Part shown: positions 38,485 to 47,479 of the stretch, piece after piece
Layout of the letters: each line of letters opens with the position of its first letter
Position numbering within the stretch: position 1 is the stretch's first letter
From: Colwellia sp.
GTDB taxonomy: Bacteria > Pseudomonadota > Gammaproteobacteria > Enterobacterales > Alteromonadaceae
Assembly: GCF_013214175.1 (NCBI RefSeq)
Contig: NZ_JABSPA010000005.1
Location: forward strand, 186,001 to 250,000
Reading direction: 5' to 3'
DNA length: 64,000 nt
The notes under the pieces: model-generated
What the model was told of the DNA's origin: nothing
The model's input: only the letters and a program-made list of their open reading frames with translations
Databases searched by the model: none
Translations under genes and position numbers: made by a program

Positions 38485-41400
38485 CTACTGACAACTTGCG
38501 CTATCAAACTCCACTAAAATAGTCGCATCACTTGCACCACCAGTCACTTTTAAGTACGACCAATAGTTGCTTCCTGCAGCTAAAGACAGACAAGTTGTGG
38601 TAGAGCCATTACCTAATGATTGACCGTCAAAACTGCTATCACTTGGCCAGCCACCATTTTTATAAATAATGTCTACATTTCCTTGACCATGACCAGTAGT
38701 AATAGACACAGTTTGATGAGCTGAAACATCACCTAAACTAAACCAAATAGCGCTACTAGTACCTAAACATTCAGCCTGTCCAGCGGTTAAACTACCTCCT
38801 GTAATGGCGGCTTTAGTTAAACAAGCATTTTCAATACCTGGAACATTTGATTCAATAGTCACACTTGCTGTATCAGTATGAGCTGCACCGTCGTTATCAG
38901 TTACCGTTAATGAAGCAGTATAGTTACCCGCTGCAGGGTATGCATATACTGGATTCGCATCAGTGCTTTGTGCACCGTTACCAAACGCCCAAAAGTAACT
39001 AACAATATTACCATCAGTATCTTTAGAGCCTAAGCTGTCAAAAGTTATTGCATTACCAATTTGGGTAACATATGCGCCATTGGCTTGAGCAACGGGTGCC
39101 ACATTGCCACTATCAACAATAGTTACCATGTAATCTTCAGCTTCACCATCACCAATAGAACCACAAGCGCTAGTCGGTGCACTGCCATATTTCATCACTA
39201 CACGCATACGAGTTGTTAGACCAACTAATGTATTATCAATAGCTAAATCACCAACTACAGTACCTTTGCCAGACAAACCACTAAGTAGTTTTTCTGATGC
39301 TTCAAAAGTACCGCTGTTATTCGTATCAAGCCAGATAGCCCAATGTTCTGAATAATTACCACCAGCCGTTAAGCTAACAGCATTATTACCTACAGTTAAT
39401 GGCATATTAATGCTGGTAAAATCTGCATAACCTTCTTTAGCGCTGTTATTCGAAACTCCGCCAGCCATAACGCCTGCAATCCATTCATAACCGGTATTAC
39501 CCGTTACTGCACAATAATCAACAAGTACCGACTTAATAACCGCCGTTGTTGAAACTGTACTTGAGGCATTATCGTTATCAGTTATCGTTAATTCAACAGG
39601 GTATGTACTCGCCGTTTGATAGCTATGACTAGGATTAGCTAAAGTACTAGTACTACCGTCACCAAAGCTCCAATAATAACTTGTTATTGACCCGTCATTA
39701 TCAATAGAGCCTGCACTTGAAAAGGTAATACTGGTATTAACAAACTCATCAAATGGTCCGTTTATTTGTGCTATCGGCGCTGCATTAGTTGCACTAATAT
39801 TAACGATACTTGAATCTGATGATTGATTATTATCATTGTCTGTTACGGTTAATATTGCACTGTAAGTACCATTGGTTGCATAAGCGTAACTAGGGTTCGC
39901 TTCAGTACTAGTGCCACCGTCACCGAAGTCCCAGCTATACGCAATAATACTGCCATTAGCATCAACTGAACCAGCACTACTAAAGCTAATTACTTCGTTT
40001 ATAACACCGTTGTAAGCACCGTTAGCTTCTGCTGTAGGTAAACCAGTTGAAGTATCGATATTACGCTCATAGTACAATCTAAACGTTGCACCGCTGTAAT
40101 CTAAAAACGGGTCAATTATAACGTTAACCGTACCGCCGCCAGCACCTAAATCACAATATTCACTTAAGCGTGGCGCACTAAAAGGTGCACAGTCTGAAAC
40201 GTTAGTTGTTGGCACAGAGTTTACGCTAACGTACATGTCTGGATCGCCTTGATAGCCACCCGCTATCACCGCAACTACACGATTAGCATCTGCTGGTACT
40301 TCAAATTGATAACTTTTATCAGCTTCACCTTTAATTGCTGATAGGTTGGTTTCTTCTGCTAGGAAAACCCGCTCACAACCAATACATAAACTTGGGTCAT
40401 CAACCGATAATATTTCCAATGTTGCATTAGAATAATCAGTAAATGCATCTACAGTAACAAAATAAGGCTGGGTTGATGATGGCGAGGATATAGCGACTAA
40501 CTCTGGCGTGCCTGCAGATTTAAATGAAATATAATCTGCGACCCAAGTATCACCATTTTTTGAAGGTGCCACGCCTTTACTTACGTACATATCAGGATCT
40601 TGATTATATCCTTTCAAATAAATAGCAGTAGCTTCGGTGCCTTGGGGTAAATTCACTTCAAACGTTGTTGTTTCACCTTTTAACGCCGAAAGATTAGTAA
40701 ATTCGTTAAGTAAAACGCCTGTAGGCGCGACATCTAAACCAGTGCCATCCCAATTGTGTGGAGTATTACTAGTGTACTGCTCTAGACCAACCGCAACCAG
40801 GTTACTGTTACTCCATAACGTTGACCGAGCACCACCGTGTAATGCCGCTGTCATTCTGCTAACTTGCCCTTGGGTATACATGGCATAGTTATCAGAGTAA
40901 TGCATAAAGTTTTCGGTGTTAGTACTTTCACCTACACAATTCGGTGCATTATTCTGCAAAATGCTACTACTCATTTGTGGCGTATCACAGTTATTATCAC
41001 CCGTTAACTCACAAAAAGCTTCTTGATGTACAGAACACACATCACCATCAAAAGTATGAGGTAGGTTTAACCAATGGCCAAATTCATGAGTTAATACTGA
41101 GCGGAAGTTTTCGCCAGTATTGGTACCAACAAAGTTACCATTATAAACCACACGAGATAAGCCAGCTTCTGACATGCTCATTTGTGGATACCAAGCAACA
41201 CCAGAGCTACTGGTTGTACCGTCATCATATAAATCACTCATGAAATATATGTTCATGTATTTGAAGTTGTCCCAAGAATCAGCAGAAATTTGAGCATCAA
41301 ACTTAGCTCCGTCGCCGTAGCCTGCTTTATTCGGGTAACGCACAATACCGTTTGTGGTATTTCCTTGAGGATCTTTTTTAGCTAAAACAAACTCAATATT

Positions 41401-41877
41401 TAAGTTATCTCGTATTGCAGCGAATTGTGCTGCGATAGGACCATCTTGAGTATTGGTACCTAAAAAATCTTCATTAGATTTATTAAGGCCATCAATAATT
41501 TTACTTTCTGTTAAACAATAAGCGCTTGCATCAGTACAGTTATATTGATCGCCATAAACATGCACAACTACAGGGATATAATAACGACCATCTACGCCAT
41601 TACCATTAACGGCTAACGCTTGAGGCTGTGACGACATCTTAAGCATTGAGCTAGTGAGTGATTGCTTTAATTTCAACTGTAATTGATTTTCTTGTTGTAA
41701 TGCATGCCAGTCTTGTTTGTTTTTATCGGTACCACACACTTGGCTTTCGCTAAGCTGAAGGTTTGTCGAGATATTATTATTGATTGTTGACGTTGGTAAT
41801 TGACCAGCTAATGCGGCCGTACTTGACGCTGTTAACATTAAGGCCATTAACGAATGGGCTTTATATTGCAAGGACAT
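38485..41877 (-). CDS. Secreted M43-type metalloprotease with PPC, PKD and GEVED domains
   Basis: 1130 residues from the MSLQYKAHS start, which has AGGAG six bases upstream. A signal peptide ends near TAALAG. The catalytic domain holds the zinc motif HEFGHWLNLPH (264-274) and the Met-turn FMHYSD, as in pappalysin/cytophagalysin-like M43 proteases. Two pre-peptidase-C-like domains follow (about 390-480 and 500-600, each with DPDMYVS). Then come PKD1, PKD2, a GEVED-like domain (WAIWLDTNNSGTFEASEKL), PKD3, and a C-terminal third PPC-like domain. It likely digests extracellular protein. The PPC, PKD and GEVED parts probably handle substrate binding and are common in cold marine bacteria. Confidence 0.93.
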   Translation of the reverse strand: MSLQYKAHSLMALMLTASSTAALAGQLPTSTINNNISTNLQLSESQVCGTDKNKQDWHALQQENQLQLKLKQSLTSSMLKMSSQPQALAVNGNGVDGRYYIPVVVHVYGDQYNCTDASAYCLTESKIIDGLNKSNEDFLGTNTQDGPIAAQFAAIRDNLNIEFVLAKKDPQGNTTNGIVRYPNKAGYGDGAKFDAQISADSWDNFKYMNIYFMSDLYDDGTTSSSGVAWYPQMSMSEAGLSRVVYNGNFVGTNTGENFRSVLTHEFGHWLNLPHTFDGDVCSVHQEAFCELTGDNNCDTPQMSSSILQNNAPNCVGESTNTENFMHYSDNYAMYTQGQVSRMTAALHGGARSTLWSNSNLVAVGLEQYTSNTPHNWDGTGLDVAPTGVLLNEFTNLSALKGETTTFEVNLPQGTEATAIYLKGYNQDPDMYVSKGVAPSKNGDTWVADYISFKSAGTPELVAISSPSSTQPYFVTVDAFTDYSNATLEILSVDDPSLCIGCERVFLAEETNLSAIKGEADKSYQFEVPADANRVVAVIAGGYQGDPDMYVSVNSVPTTNVSDCAPFSAPRLSEYCDLGAGGGTVNVIIDPFLDYSGATFRLYYERNIDTSTGLPTAEANGAYNGVINEVISFSSAGSVDANGSIIAYSWDFGDGGTSTEANPSYAYATNGTYSAILTVTDNDNNQSSDSSIVNISATNAAPIAQINGPFDEFVNTSITFSSAGSIDNDGSITSYYWSFGDGSTSTLANPSHSYQTASTYPVELTITDNDNASSTVSTTAVIKSVLVDYCAVTGNTGYEWIAGVMAGGVSNNSAKEGYADFTSINMPLTVGNNAVSLTAGGNYSEHWAIWLDTNNSGTFEASEKLLSGLSGKGTVVGDLAIDNTLVGLTTRMRVVMKYGSAPTSACGSIGDGEAEDYMVTIVDSGNVAPVAQANGAYVTQIGNAITFDSLGSKDTDGNIVSYFWAFGNGAQSTDANPVYAYPAAGNYTASLTVTDNDGAAHTDTASVTIESNVPGIENACLTKAAITGGSLTAGQAECLGTSSAIWFSLGDVSAHQTVSITTGHGQGNVDIIYKNGGWPSDSSFDGQSLGNGSTTTCLSLAAGSNYWSYLKVTGGASDATILVEFDSASCQ

Positions 41878-42468
41878 GGAATTCTCCTGTACATGTTTTA
41901 AAAAACATAGTTTTGGGGTAACTGAATAAAGGTTGGTGAATAAACACAACAGCCATTACTAGTTACACTATTTATTATTTTATTTGTTTTTAGTATTTGT
42001 GAGTTTCATAGCGACAGTTAACAAGTTGTAAATATAACGTTATAGAATCGATCAAAAAACCACCGAATTGAATATACTACAAATAACATATACTGTATAC
42101 AATATATGTTATTTGTAGTACCTCGGAGCTTACAGTTTAGTTTTTAACTATATTAATCAGTGCATTACAAAAAACCTTTAATGATAAAAACAAAAATCAA
42201 TCACCGGTAATATAAATAATCTTATTAAAAATGTAATGCTGCTGAGTGATATTTCCTGCAGACAGATGACACCATCCTATGCCGTGAGGTTAGCCTTGAG
42301 ATCGCTGTAAATGAGGACTAATAATTGAATTTGTGATAGCGCCAGTGCACAAGCAACTTTGAGTTTATCTGAAGACATTACTGGCAGTAGCGCTAATTTT
42401 ATTGGGACAACTAAGGGTAAAATTTATAGTCACATTCGGTGATAAAAATTTTATTTGAGAAGAGTTTT
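41878..42468. other. Upstream region of the M43 protease gene
   Basis: About 590 bases without a gene. It includes an 18-bp perfect inverted repeat at 42075-42120, listed separately, and must hold the leftward protease promoter. I could not place -35/-10 boxes with confidence. Confidence 0.45.
42075..42120. promoter_or_regulatory. 18-bp perfect inverted repeat upstream of the protease
   Basis: The left arm tactacaaataacatata (42075-42092) and the exact reverse complement (42103-42120) surround a 10-base centre containing GTATAC. It lies about 200 bases upstream of the protease start. It is a candidate operator for a dimeric regulator or a cruciform/hairpin. Confidence 0.7.
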
Positions 42469-42561
42469 ATGCGTAATAAAAATGAGCGCGCTAAAGCTAA
42501 GATTGATAATACTATTGCTCTTCTTCCTACGTCAGCAGAAGAGCTTGTTGCTTTAGCATAA
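42469..42561 (+). CDS. Possible small gene or transposase remnant (30 codons)
   Basis: ATG after GAGAAG opens a 30-residue frame: MRNKNERAKAKIDNTIALLP, then TSAEELVALA and a stop. The start has a purine-rich upstream site. Translation past the stop in the same frame has more stops and a Glu/Gln-rich look (EVEQSLQITQK), so it may be the start of a decayed gene. The LPTSAEEL phrase resembles the N-terminus of IS66-type transposases only vaguely. Confidence 0.3.
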   Translation: MRNKNERAKAKIDNTIALLPTSAEELVALA

Positions 42562-42682
42562 TGGTTGCTCCCTTAATGGGAAGTAGAACAATCACTACAA
42601 ATTACTCAAAAAATTCTGTGTTCGCAGGTTATGACAGCTTAACTAAGTTTAAAATAACTTCACTAAATTTATCGACCTAAAG

Positions 42683-43867
42683 CTAAACCGCCTGCCCACA
42701 AGCAAAACCAGATGCCCAGCAAAATTGGAAGTTATAGCCCCCGAGCCAACCCGTTACATCAATCACTTCGCCGATAAAGAACAAGCCTTGCTGCTTTTTA
42801 CTTTCAAAAGTTTTTGAAGAGAGCTCGTCGGTGTTTACTCCACCTAAAGTAACTTCGGCAGTGCGATAACCTTCGGTGCCATTTGGCTTGATTTGCCACG
42901 CATGTAAGTAGTCACTTAACTGCTTTATTTCCAGGTGGTTTAGCTGCTTAATTGGCTTGTCGACGATAATGCCATCTTTGACCAGCACTTCAACAAAACG
43001 TTTCGGTAATAAAGTCGCTAGCAGGTTTTTCACTGATTTTTGCCCTTGTTCACTTTGCCACTGAGTTAGAGTTTCGCTCAGGTTAGTTTCAGGTAATAAG
43101 TTAATGGTTACCGCTTGCCCTGCGCGCCAAAAAGATGATATCTGTAATATTGCTGGCCCTGATAAACCACGGTGGGTGAACAAGATGTTTTCTTTAAAAC
43201 TTGTACCATCTTCACTAGTGACTTCGGTCAATAAGCTGATGCCAGATAAACCATCAAAACGTTGTTTATCGTGTTCATGCAAGGTAAAGGGTACTAAGGC
43301 AGCTAAGGTTTCTAATACGTTTAAGTCAAATTGCTCGGCAATTTTATAACCAATAGGAGTTGCACCCAGTTTTGGCATGGTTAAACCACCGGAGGCTACC
43401 ACTAACGATTTACATTGGTAGCTTTTATCGGTCGTAGTAACTAGGTAACCCTGGCTGTTTTTAGTAACCGACAATACTTCAGTACGCAGGTTTACTTGTA
43501 CGCCGGCCCACTCACATTCGGTCATCAATATATCAACCAAATCTTGTGCGCTGTCATCACAAAACAGCTGACCCAGAGTTTTATGGTGGTATTGCAAACC
43601 ATGTCTGTCGACTAAATCAATAAAGTCTTGTGTGCTATAGCGACTAAGTGCTGATTTTACAAAGTGAGGGTTTTGGCACAGATAGTTTTCAGGACTGGCT
43701 CCTTCATTGGTGAAATTGGCACGACCACCACCACTGATTAAGACTTTTCGAGCCGGCTTTTTGCCCATATCAACCACAATAACGCTTTTACCACGATAAC
43801 CTGCTTGTGCTGCACACATTAAGCCTGCCGCGCCGGCACCAATTATTAATACGTCTGTTGTGATCAC
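42683..43867 (-). CDS. HI0933/YhiN-type FAD-dependent flavoprotein
   Basis: 394-residue flavoprotein with an N-terminal Rossmann motif DVLIIGAGAAGLMCAAQAG and the family motif KKPARKVLISGGGRANFTN. It also has ASGGLTMPKLGATPIGYKIA and the C-terminal FAD loop GEVIDVTGWLGGYNFQFCWASG. Family members are conserved NAD(P)/FAD oxidoreductases of uncertain function. Confidence 0.93.
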   Translation of the reverse strand: MITTDVLIIGAGAAGLMCAAQAGYRGKSVIVVDMGKKPARKVLISGGGRANFTNEGASPENYLCQNPHFVKSALSRYSTQDFIDLVDRHGLQYHHKTLGQLFCDDSAQDLVDILMTECEWAGVQVNLRTEVLSVTKNSQGYLVTTTDKSYQCKSLVVASGGLTMPKLGATPIGYKIAEQFDLNVLETLAALVPFTLHEHDKQRFDGLSGISLLTEVTSEDGTSFKENILFTHRGLSGPAILQISSFWRAGQAVTINLLPETNLSETLTQWQSEQGQKSVKNLLATLLPKRFVEVLVKDGIIVDKPIKQLNHLEIKQLSDYLHAWQIKPNGTEGYRTAEVTLGGVNTDELSSKTFESKKQQGLFFIGEVIDVTGWLGGYNFQFCWASGFACGQAV

Positions 43868-44138
43868 TATTACACCTTAAGAAGAAAACCCGAAAATTTT
43901 GTCGCTATTATAATCTTTATGCAAATAGTGCGTATACAAAAAAGGGCAATCAAATAGCTTTTATTACTAAGAATCCCATTTGAATCGGTTTAATGCCATT
44001 GCCGGGAAAGTGCTGACTATTGCCAAAATAAAGAAATGCAAAGATTGTGTAAAGATAGGAACTCTTACCTCAAGTGCCTATCTATTGCTGCATAACATTC
44101 GCCAACAAATTGTTGCAACTTTAGAGTATGAAAAACAT

Positions 44139-45668
44139 ATGATGACACTTAAATCCCTACAAGCCTTTAAAAGCGTGCTGGCTGCCAGCGTATTACTATT
44201 TATCTTACTAGGCTGTGGTTCTAGTGATGAGGGTAGCGGAACAGGCTACGTTAAACTCTATAATTTATCTAAAGACTCACCCAGTATTTATTTAACCGTA
44301 GATGAGAATCTTACTGAGAATAACGATGATGATGATCATTATGAACAGACCTTTTCTGGCGTTGCCTATGGCAGTGCCCATAGTAATATCAGCTTAACCA
44401 GCAAAAACTACTATTACTACCAGCTTGCTTGGCAAGATGATGACAGCTTAGCGACTGATGATCTGACCGTCATTTATGAAGATACCCTCGCCTTAGTTGA
44501 GGATACTATCCATATGATAGTACTGAGCGATAGCGTTTTGTCGCCACAAGTGATGGTACATAGCTTTCCTGTGATTGATGACGACGATGATACCACTAAC
44601 GATCTGTTTAATCTTAGAGTGCTAAATATGCATTCAAACCAGCAAGCCGTTGATTTTTACCTCTCTAAAGAAAATGAAAGCTTTAATGAGGCGGTTTTAG
44701 TTGGCCAATTTGATTATCAGCAATTATCTGATAATCAAAAGCTTGACCAAGATGACTATATTTTTTATGTCACCACTGCCGGTAGTGATGAAGTGTTATT
44801 TAGATCAAGCAGCATTGCTTTTGCTTATAGCTCGCAGAATATTATGGTGGTAAGAGACAACATGGGGGCGGGATCTTCTCCTTATGTGTTAGATAAAATA
44901 TCGGACTCTGCGGTAATTGAGTATGTAGACGCCGAAGCTGAAGCACAATTTAGGGCTTATAATGCCGTAGCTAACCATGAGCAACTAACTAGTTACCAAG
45001 AAGCTTTTGCTTTGCATATTAACGGTGTTGGTGACAGTCCAGCAATCACATTTCTGCCTTATGGTGAAATCAGTAATGCCTTGCTCTTAGCCAGTGGTGA
45101 CTACAGCGTAGACCTCACCACTATTGAGGAAAACACACCATTATTAAGTAATCATCTATTGTCGTTAGTTGAAAATACCAATAAAACTTTATTTTTCTAT
45201 GCTGAGCAAGAGTATGTCGACGCTGATAACGATGGCAATATTGATGAAAATGGTGATGGCATCATTGATGAAATTGAAGTTAATTTATTTTCTTTAATGG
45301 TTGAAAATAGCTTACTGAGCAGTATTTATGAACATGAAATTGAAATAGTAAACTTAATTCAATCTGATGACTTTACTCAAGTAGCTGTTTACTTTGTTAG
45401 ACAAGATGAAACCATAAGCTCTGCCACTTATTATCGTGAACTTAGCTATAAAAACACTAGCTCAATTTTCTTAAAAAATAACAGTTATCAAGTTTTTGTC
45501 ATCGCTCAAGATAATGGTAGCTCGATCATATTAAATACTTTTGAATTGATACTTAATGAGCAATCAAAGGAACAATTTTTAGTACTTGAAAGCAGTGATA
45601 GTTCGCCAACAGGTTATAAAACAACAATGTTCAAGCAAACGCCCGAACAAAAAGAAGTTGCAGAGTAG
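44139..45668 (+). CDS. Lipoprotein with DUF4397-like domains
   Basis: 509 residues when started at the MMTLKSLQ pair. The lipobox LLGC places the lipidated Cys at residue 26; a longer in-frame extension lacks signal-peptide logic. The mature protein repeats beta modules of the DUF4397 type (GYVKLYNLSKDSPSIYLTV; FNLRVLNMHSNQQAVDFYL; AQFRAYNAVANHEQ), which are found in surface lipoproteins. One loop, DADNDGNIDENGDGIIDE, looks like an acidic calcium site. Only four bases separate it from the next gene, a DNA-binding protein. Confidence 0.75.
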   Translation: MMTLKSLQAFKSVLAASVLLFILLGCGSSDEGSGTGYVKLYNLSKDSPSIYLTVDENLTENNDDDDHYEQTFSGVAYGSAHSNISLTSKNYYYYQLAWQDDDSLATDDLTVIYEDTLALVEDTIHMIVLSDSVLSPQVMVHSFPVIDDDDDTTNDLFNLRVLNMHSNQQAVDFYLSKENESFNEAVLVGQFDYQQLSDNQKLDQDDYIFYVTTAGSDEVLFRSSSIAFAYSSQNIMVVRDNMGAGSSPYVLDKISDSAVIEYVDAEAEAQFRAYNAVANHEQLTSYQEAFALHINGVGDSPAITFLPYGEISNALLLASGDYSVDLTTIEENTPLLSNHLLSLVENTNKTLFFYAEQEYVDADNDGNIDENGDGIIDEIEVNLFSLMVENSLLSSIYEHEIEIVNLIQSDDFTQVAVYFVRQDETISSATYYRELSYKNTSSIFLKNNSYQVFVIAQDNGSSIILNTFELILNEQSKEQFLVLESSDSSPTGYKTTMFKQTPEQKEVAE

Positions 45669-45672
45669 CCAT

Positions 45673-46011
45673 ATGAGTACTCAAGCAAGTCACTTACCCT
45701 TAGATAAATTATTAATTGCGCAAGTTGAGTTAAATTTTTTAAATCGCTCGGTACTATTTTTAGGCCAGCCGATTACTACTACTGGGCTAGAATTTAATTT
45801 ACTGGCATTACTTATGAGCGATGCCGGGGCGCTAGTTGCAAGAGAGGTTATTGCTGAATGTATATTTCAACGTAAGCTTGCCAGTTGTGATAAAAGTATT
45901 AATAGTCACATGGCTAATTTAAGAAAGAAGTTACTGATGATATCGAAGCGTAAGGTTATTAAAACAATAAAGGGACAGGGATATATATTTTTACAGGCTG
46001 AACTAACTTAG
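45673..46011 (+). CDS. Orphan winged-helix DNA-binding protein (OmpR/CpxR type)
   Basis: 112 residues consisting of little more than the effector domain of an OmpR/PhoB-family regulator: GLEFNLLALLMSDAGALVAREVI, SINSHMANLRKKL (recognition helix) and KTIKGQGYIFL. The pattern is nearest the C-terminal half of CpxR. No receiver domain and no membrane segment are present. The start ATG lies four bases after the lipoprotein stop, so the two are likely one transcript. It may regulate the lipoprotein or an envelope stress response. Confidence 0.85.
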   Translation: MSTQASHLPLDKLLIAQVELNFLNRSVLFLGQPITTTGLEFNLLALLMSDAGALVAREVIAECIFQRKLASCDKSINSHMANLRKKLLMISKRKVIKTIKGQGYIFLQAELT

Positions 46012-46069
46012 CTTAACTAATAAAATCACAAGGTTTACCTTAAATACGGAAAGCTAAATCTGCAATGTT

Positions 46070-46112
46070 TCCCTCAAAATTCTCTTTAAATGAATCTCGA
46101 ATTTTTGAGGGA
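46070..46112. terminator. Strong hairpin between convergent genes
   Basis: Arms tccctcaaaattc and gaatttttgaggga (one extra T), extended by atgtt/aacat. It lies between the winged-helix gene (+) and ferritin (-) and probably terminates both, though a clean T-run is missing. Confidence 0.6.
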
Positions 46113-46130
46113 GAACATTTAGTTAAGTGC

Positions 46131-46652
46131 TTATGCTTCTGTCATTATGCTGGTGCTGCCACTTTTTGCTAGCTCAGCTAAATCTTTATCAACGAAGAAT
46201 AATGCGTGACCATCGTTACCAACTAGGTTGATTTTATCTAAAATACCTTTGAATAAAGTCTCTTCTTCATGCTGCTCAGCAACATACCACTGTAAGAAGT
46301 TAAAGGTAGAATAATCTTGATTAGTAAACGCTTCATGAGCAAGTGAGTTAATGCGCTCAGTGATTAAACATTCGTGATCATAAGTTAGCTGAAATAACTG
46401 ACCTAATGTTTCAAATTCATGCGGCGGCGCATCAATAGCACCAATAATAGGTAAAGCTCCAGTTTCACTTACGTAAGTAAATAAACGGTTCATGTGCTGA
46501 ATTTCTTCATTAGCATGTTTACGTAAAAACTCTGCAGCGCCGGCAAAACCTTTTTCTTCACACCAGGCACTCATTTGTAAGTACAAGTTTGAAGAGTAAA
46601 ACTCTAAATTAAGTTGTAGGTTTAACTTTTTTACCATTTCAGCTTTTAACAT
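46131..46652 (-). CDS. ftnA: Non-heme ferritin
   Basis: Iron-storage protein, 173 residues, forming the 24-mer cage. The iron ligands fall at the same positions as in E. coli FtnA: Glu17, Glu50, His53 (EEIQHM), Glu94, Gln127 and Glu130. The protein stores Fe(III) after oxidising Fe(II). A peroxiredoxin gene follows upstream on the same strand but has its own terminator. Confidence 0.95.
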   Translation of the reverse strand: MLKAEMVKKLNLQLNLEFYSSNLYLQMSAWCEEKGFAGAAEFLRKHANEEIQHMNRLFTYVSETGALPIIGAIDAPPHEFETLGQLFQLTYDHECLITERINSLAHEAFTNQDYSTFNFLQWYVAEQHEEETLFKGILDKINLVGNDGHALFFVDKDLAELAKSGSTSIMTEA

Positions 46653-46733
46653 AATTTTGCCTTGAATATTTTAATTGGGTGAATTCTGCCTTTTTATCCG
46701 ATAGAATTCAAGTGAAAACAGCATAAAATACAT

Positions 46734-46767
46734 AAAAAACCTTATTAACCAATAGGTTAATAAGGTT
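46734..46767 (-). terminator. Intrinsic terminator of the peroxiredoxin gene
   Basis: Perfect 13-bp stem aaccttattaacc/ggttaataaggtt with loop aata. On the minus strand it is followed by a T-run (A-run 46734-46739). It lies about 120 bases after the stop codon. Confidence 0.85.
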
Positions 46768-46885
46768 AATCATTCTTGTTTGTGTTCTCTTGTTTATTGC
46801 TTTTAGTATCAGCTTTATTAAGCGACTCTCGCTAATTAACACTAAAATACCAGCTTAATCGCTAATGCTATAACAGCTAATTAGA

Positions 46886-47359
46886 CTATAGCTGTGCGAG
46901 AATAACTTCGGCTTTACTAACTTCAAAGGATTTAGGCTCTTCAATATGCAAGCTGCTTACTACGCCATTCTCAATAATCATGGCATAACGCTGTGAGCGT
47001 ACGCCGCCAAAGCTAGCTGTGTCCATGCTTAAACCTAAGGCCTTAGTATAGCTACCATCGCCATCAGCTAACATCATGATATTTTCAGCGTTTTGGGACT
47101 CACCCCAGGCATTCATGACAAAAGCGTCGTTAACGGATAAACAAATTATCGCATCTACGCCTTTGGCTTTAAATTCATCCGCCAAAACCACATAGCCGGG
47201 TAAATGAGCAGCAGAGCACGTTGGTGTGAAAGCACCGGGAACGGCAAATAACACCACTTTTTTATCGGCAAAAAGTTCCGCAGTTTTATGTGTGGTCATT
47301 TCGCCGTTTTTCAATTGTTGTAGTTCGCCTACTGGCATTAAACTCTTTTGCTTAATCAT
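46886..47359 (-). CDS. Peroxiredoxin, Prx5-like
   Basis: 157 residues. The peroxidatic cysteine is Cys48 in PGAFTPTCSAAHLPGYV, the Prx5/hybrid signature. It reduces H2O2 and organic hydroperoxides with glutaredoxin or thioredoxin donors. No resolving glutaredoxin domain is fused. It is located beside ferritin. Confidence 0.93.
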   Translation of the reverse strand: MIKQKSLMPVGELQQLKNGEMTTHKTAELFADKKVVLFAVPGAFTPTCSAAHLPGYVVLADEFKAKGVDAIICLSVNDAFVMNAWGESQNAENIMMLADGDGSYTKALGLSMDTASFGGVRSQRYAMIIENGVVSSLHIEEPKSFEVSKAEVILAQL

Positions 47360-47479
47360 GAAAACACCTTTATTAGTTTTTTAGTAATACGAAACGGTAT
47401 AATTACAGTAAGTTTCGAGTAGCTTACCCGAATGAGCGTTAATTATACCTAGCTTTTATTCACTTAACATAATAACTCA

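Noticed and set aside
43980..44138. N-terminal extension of the DUF4397-like lipoprotein
   Set aside because: It would bury the lipobox 79 residues inside the protein.
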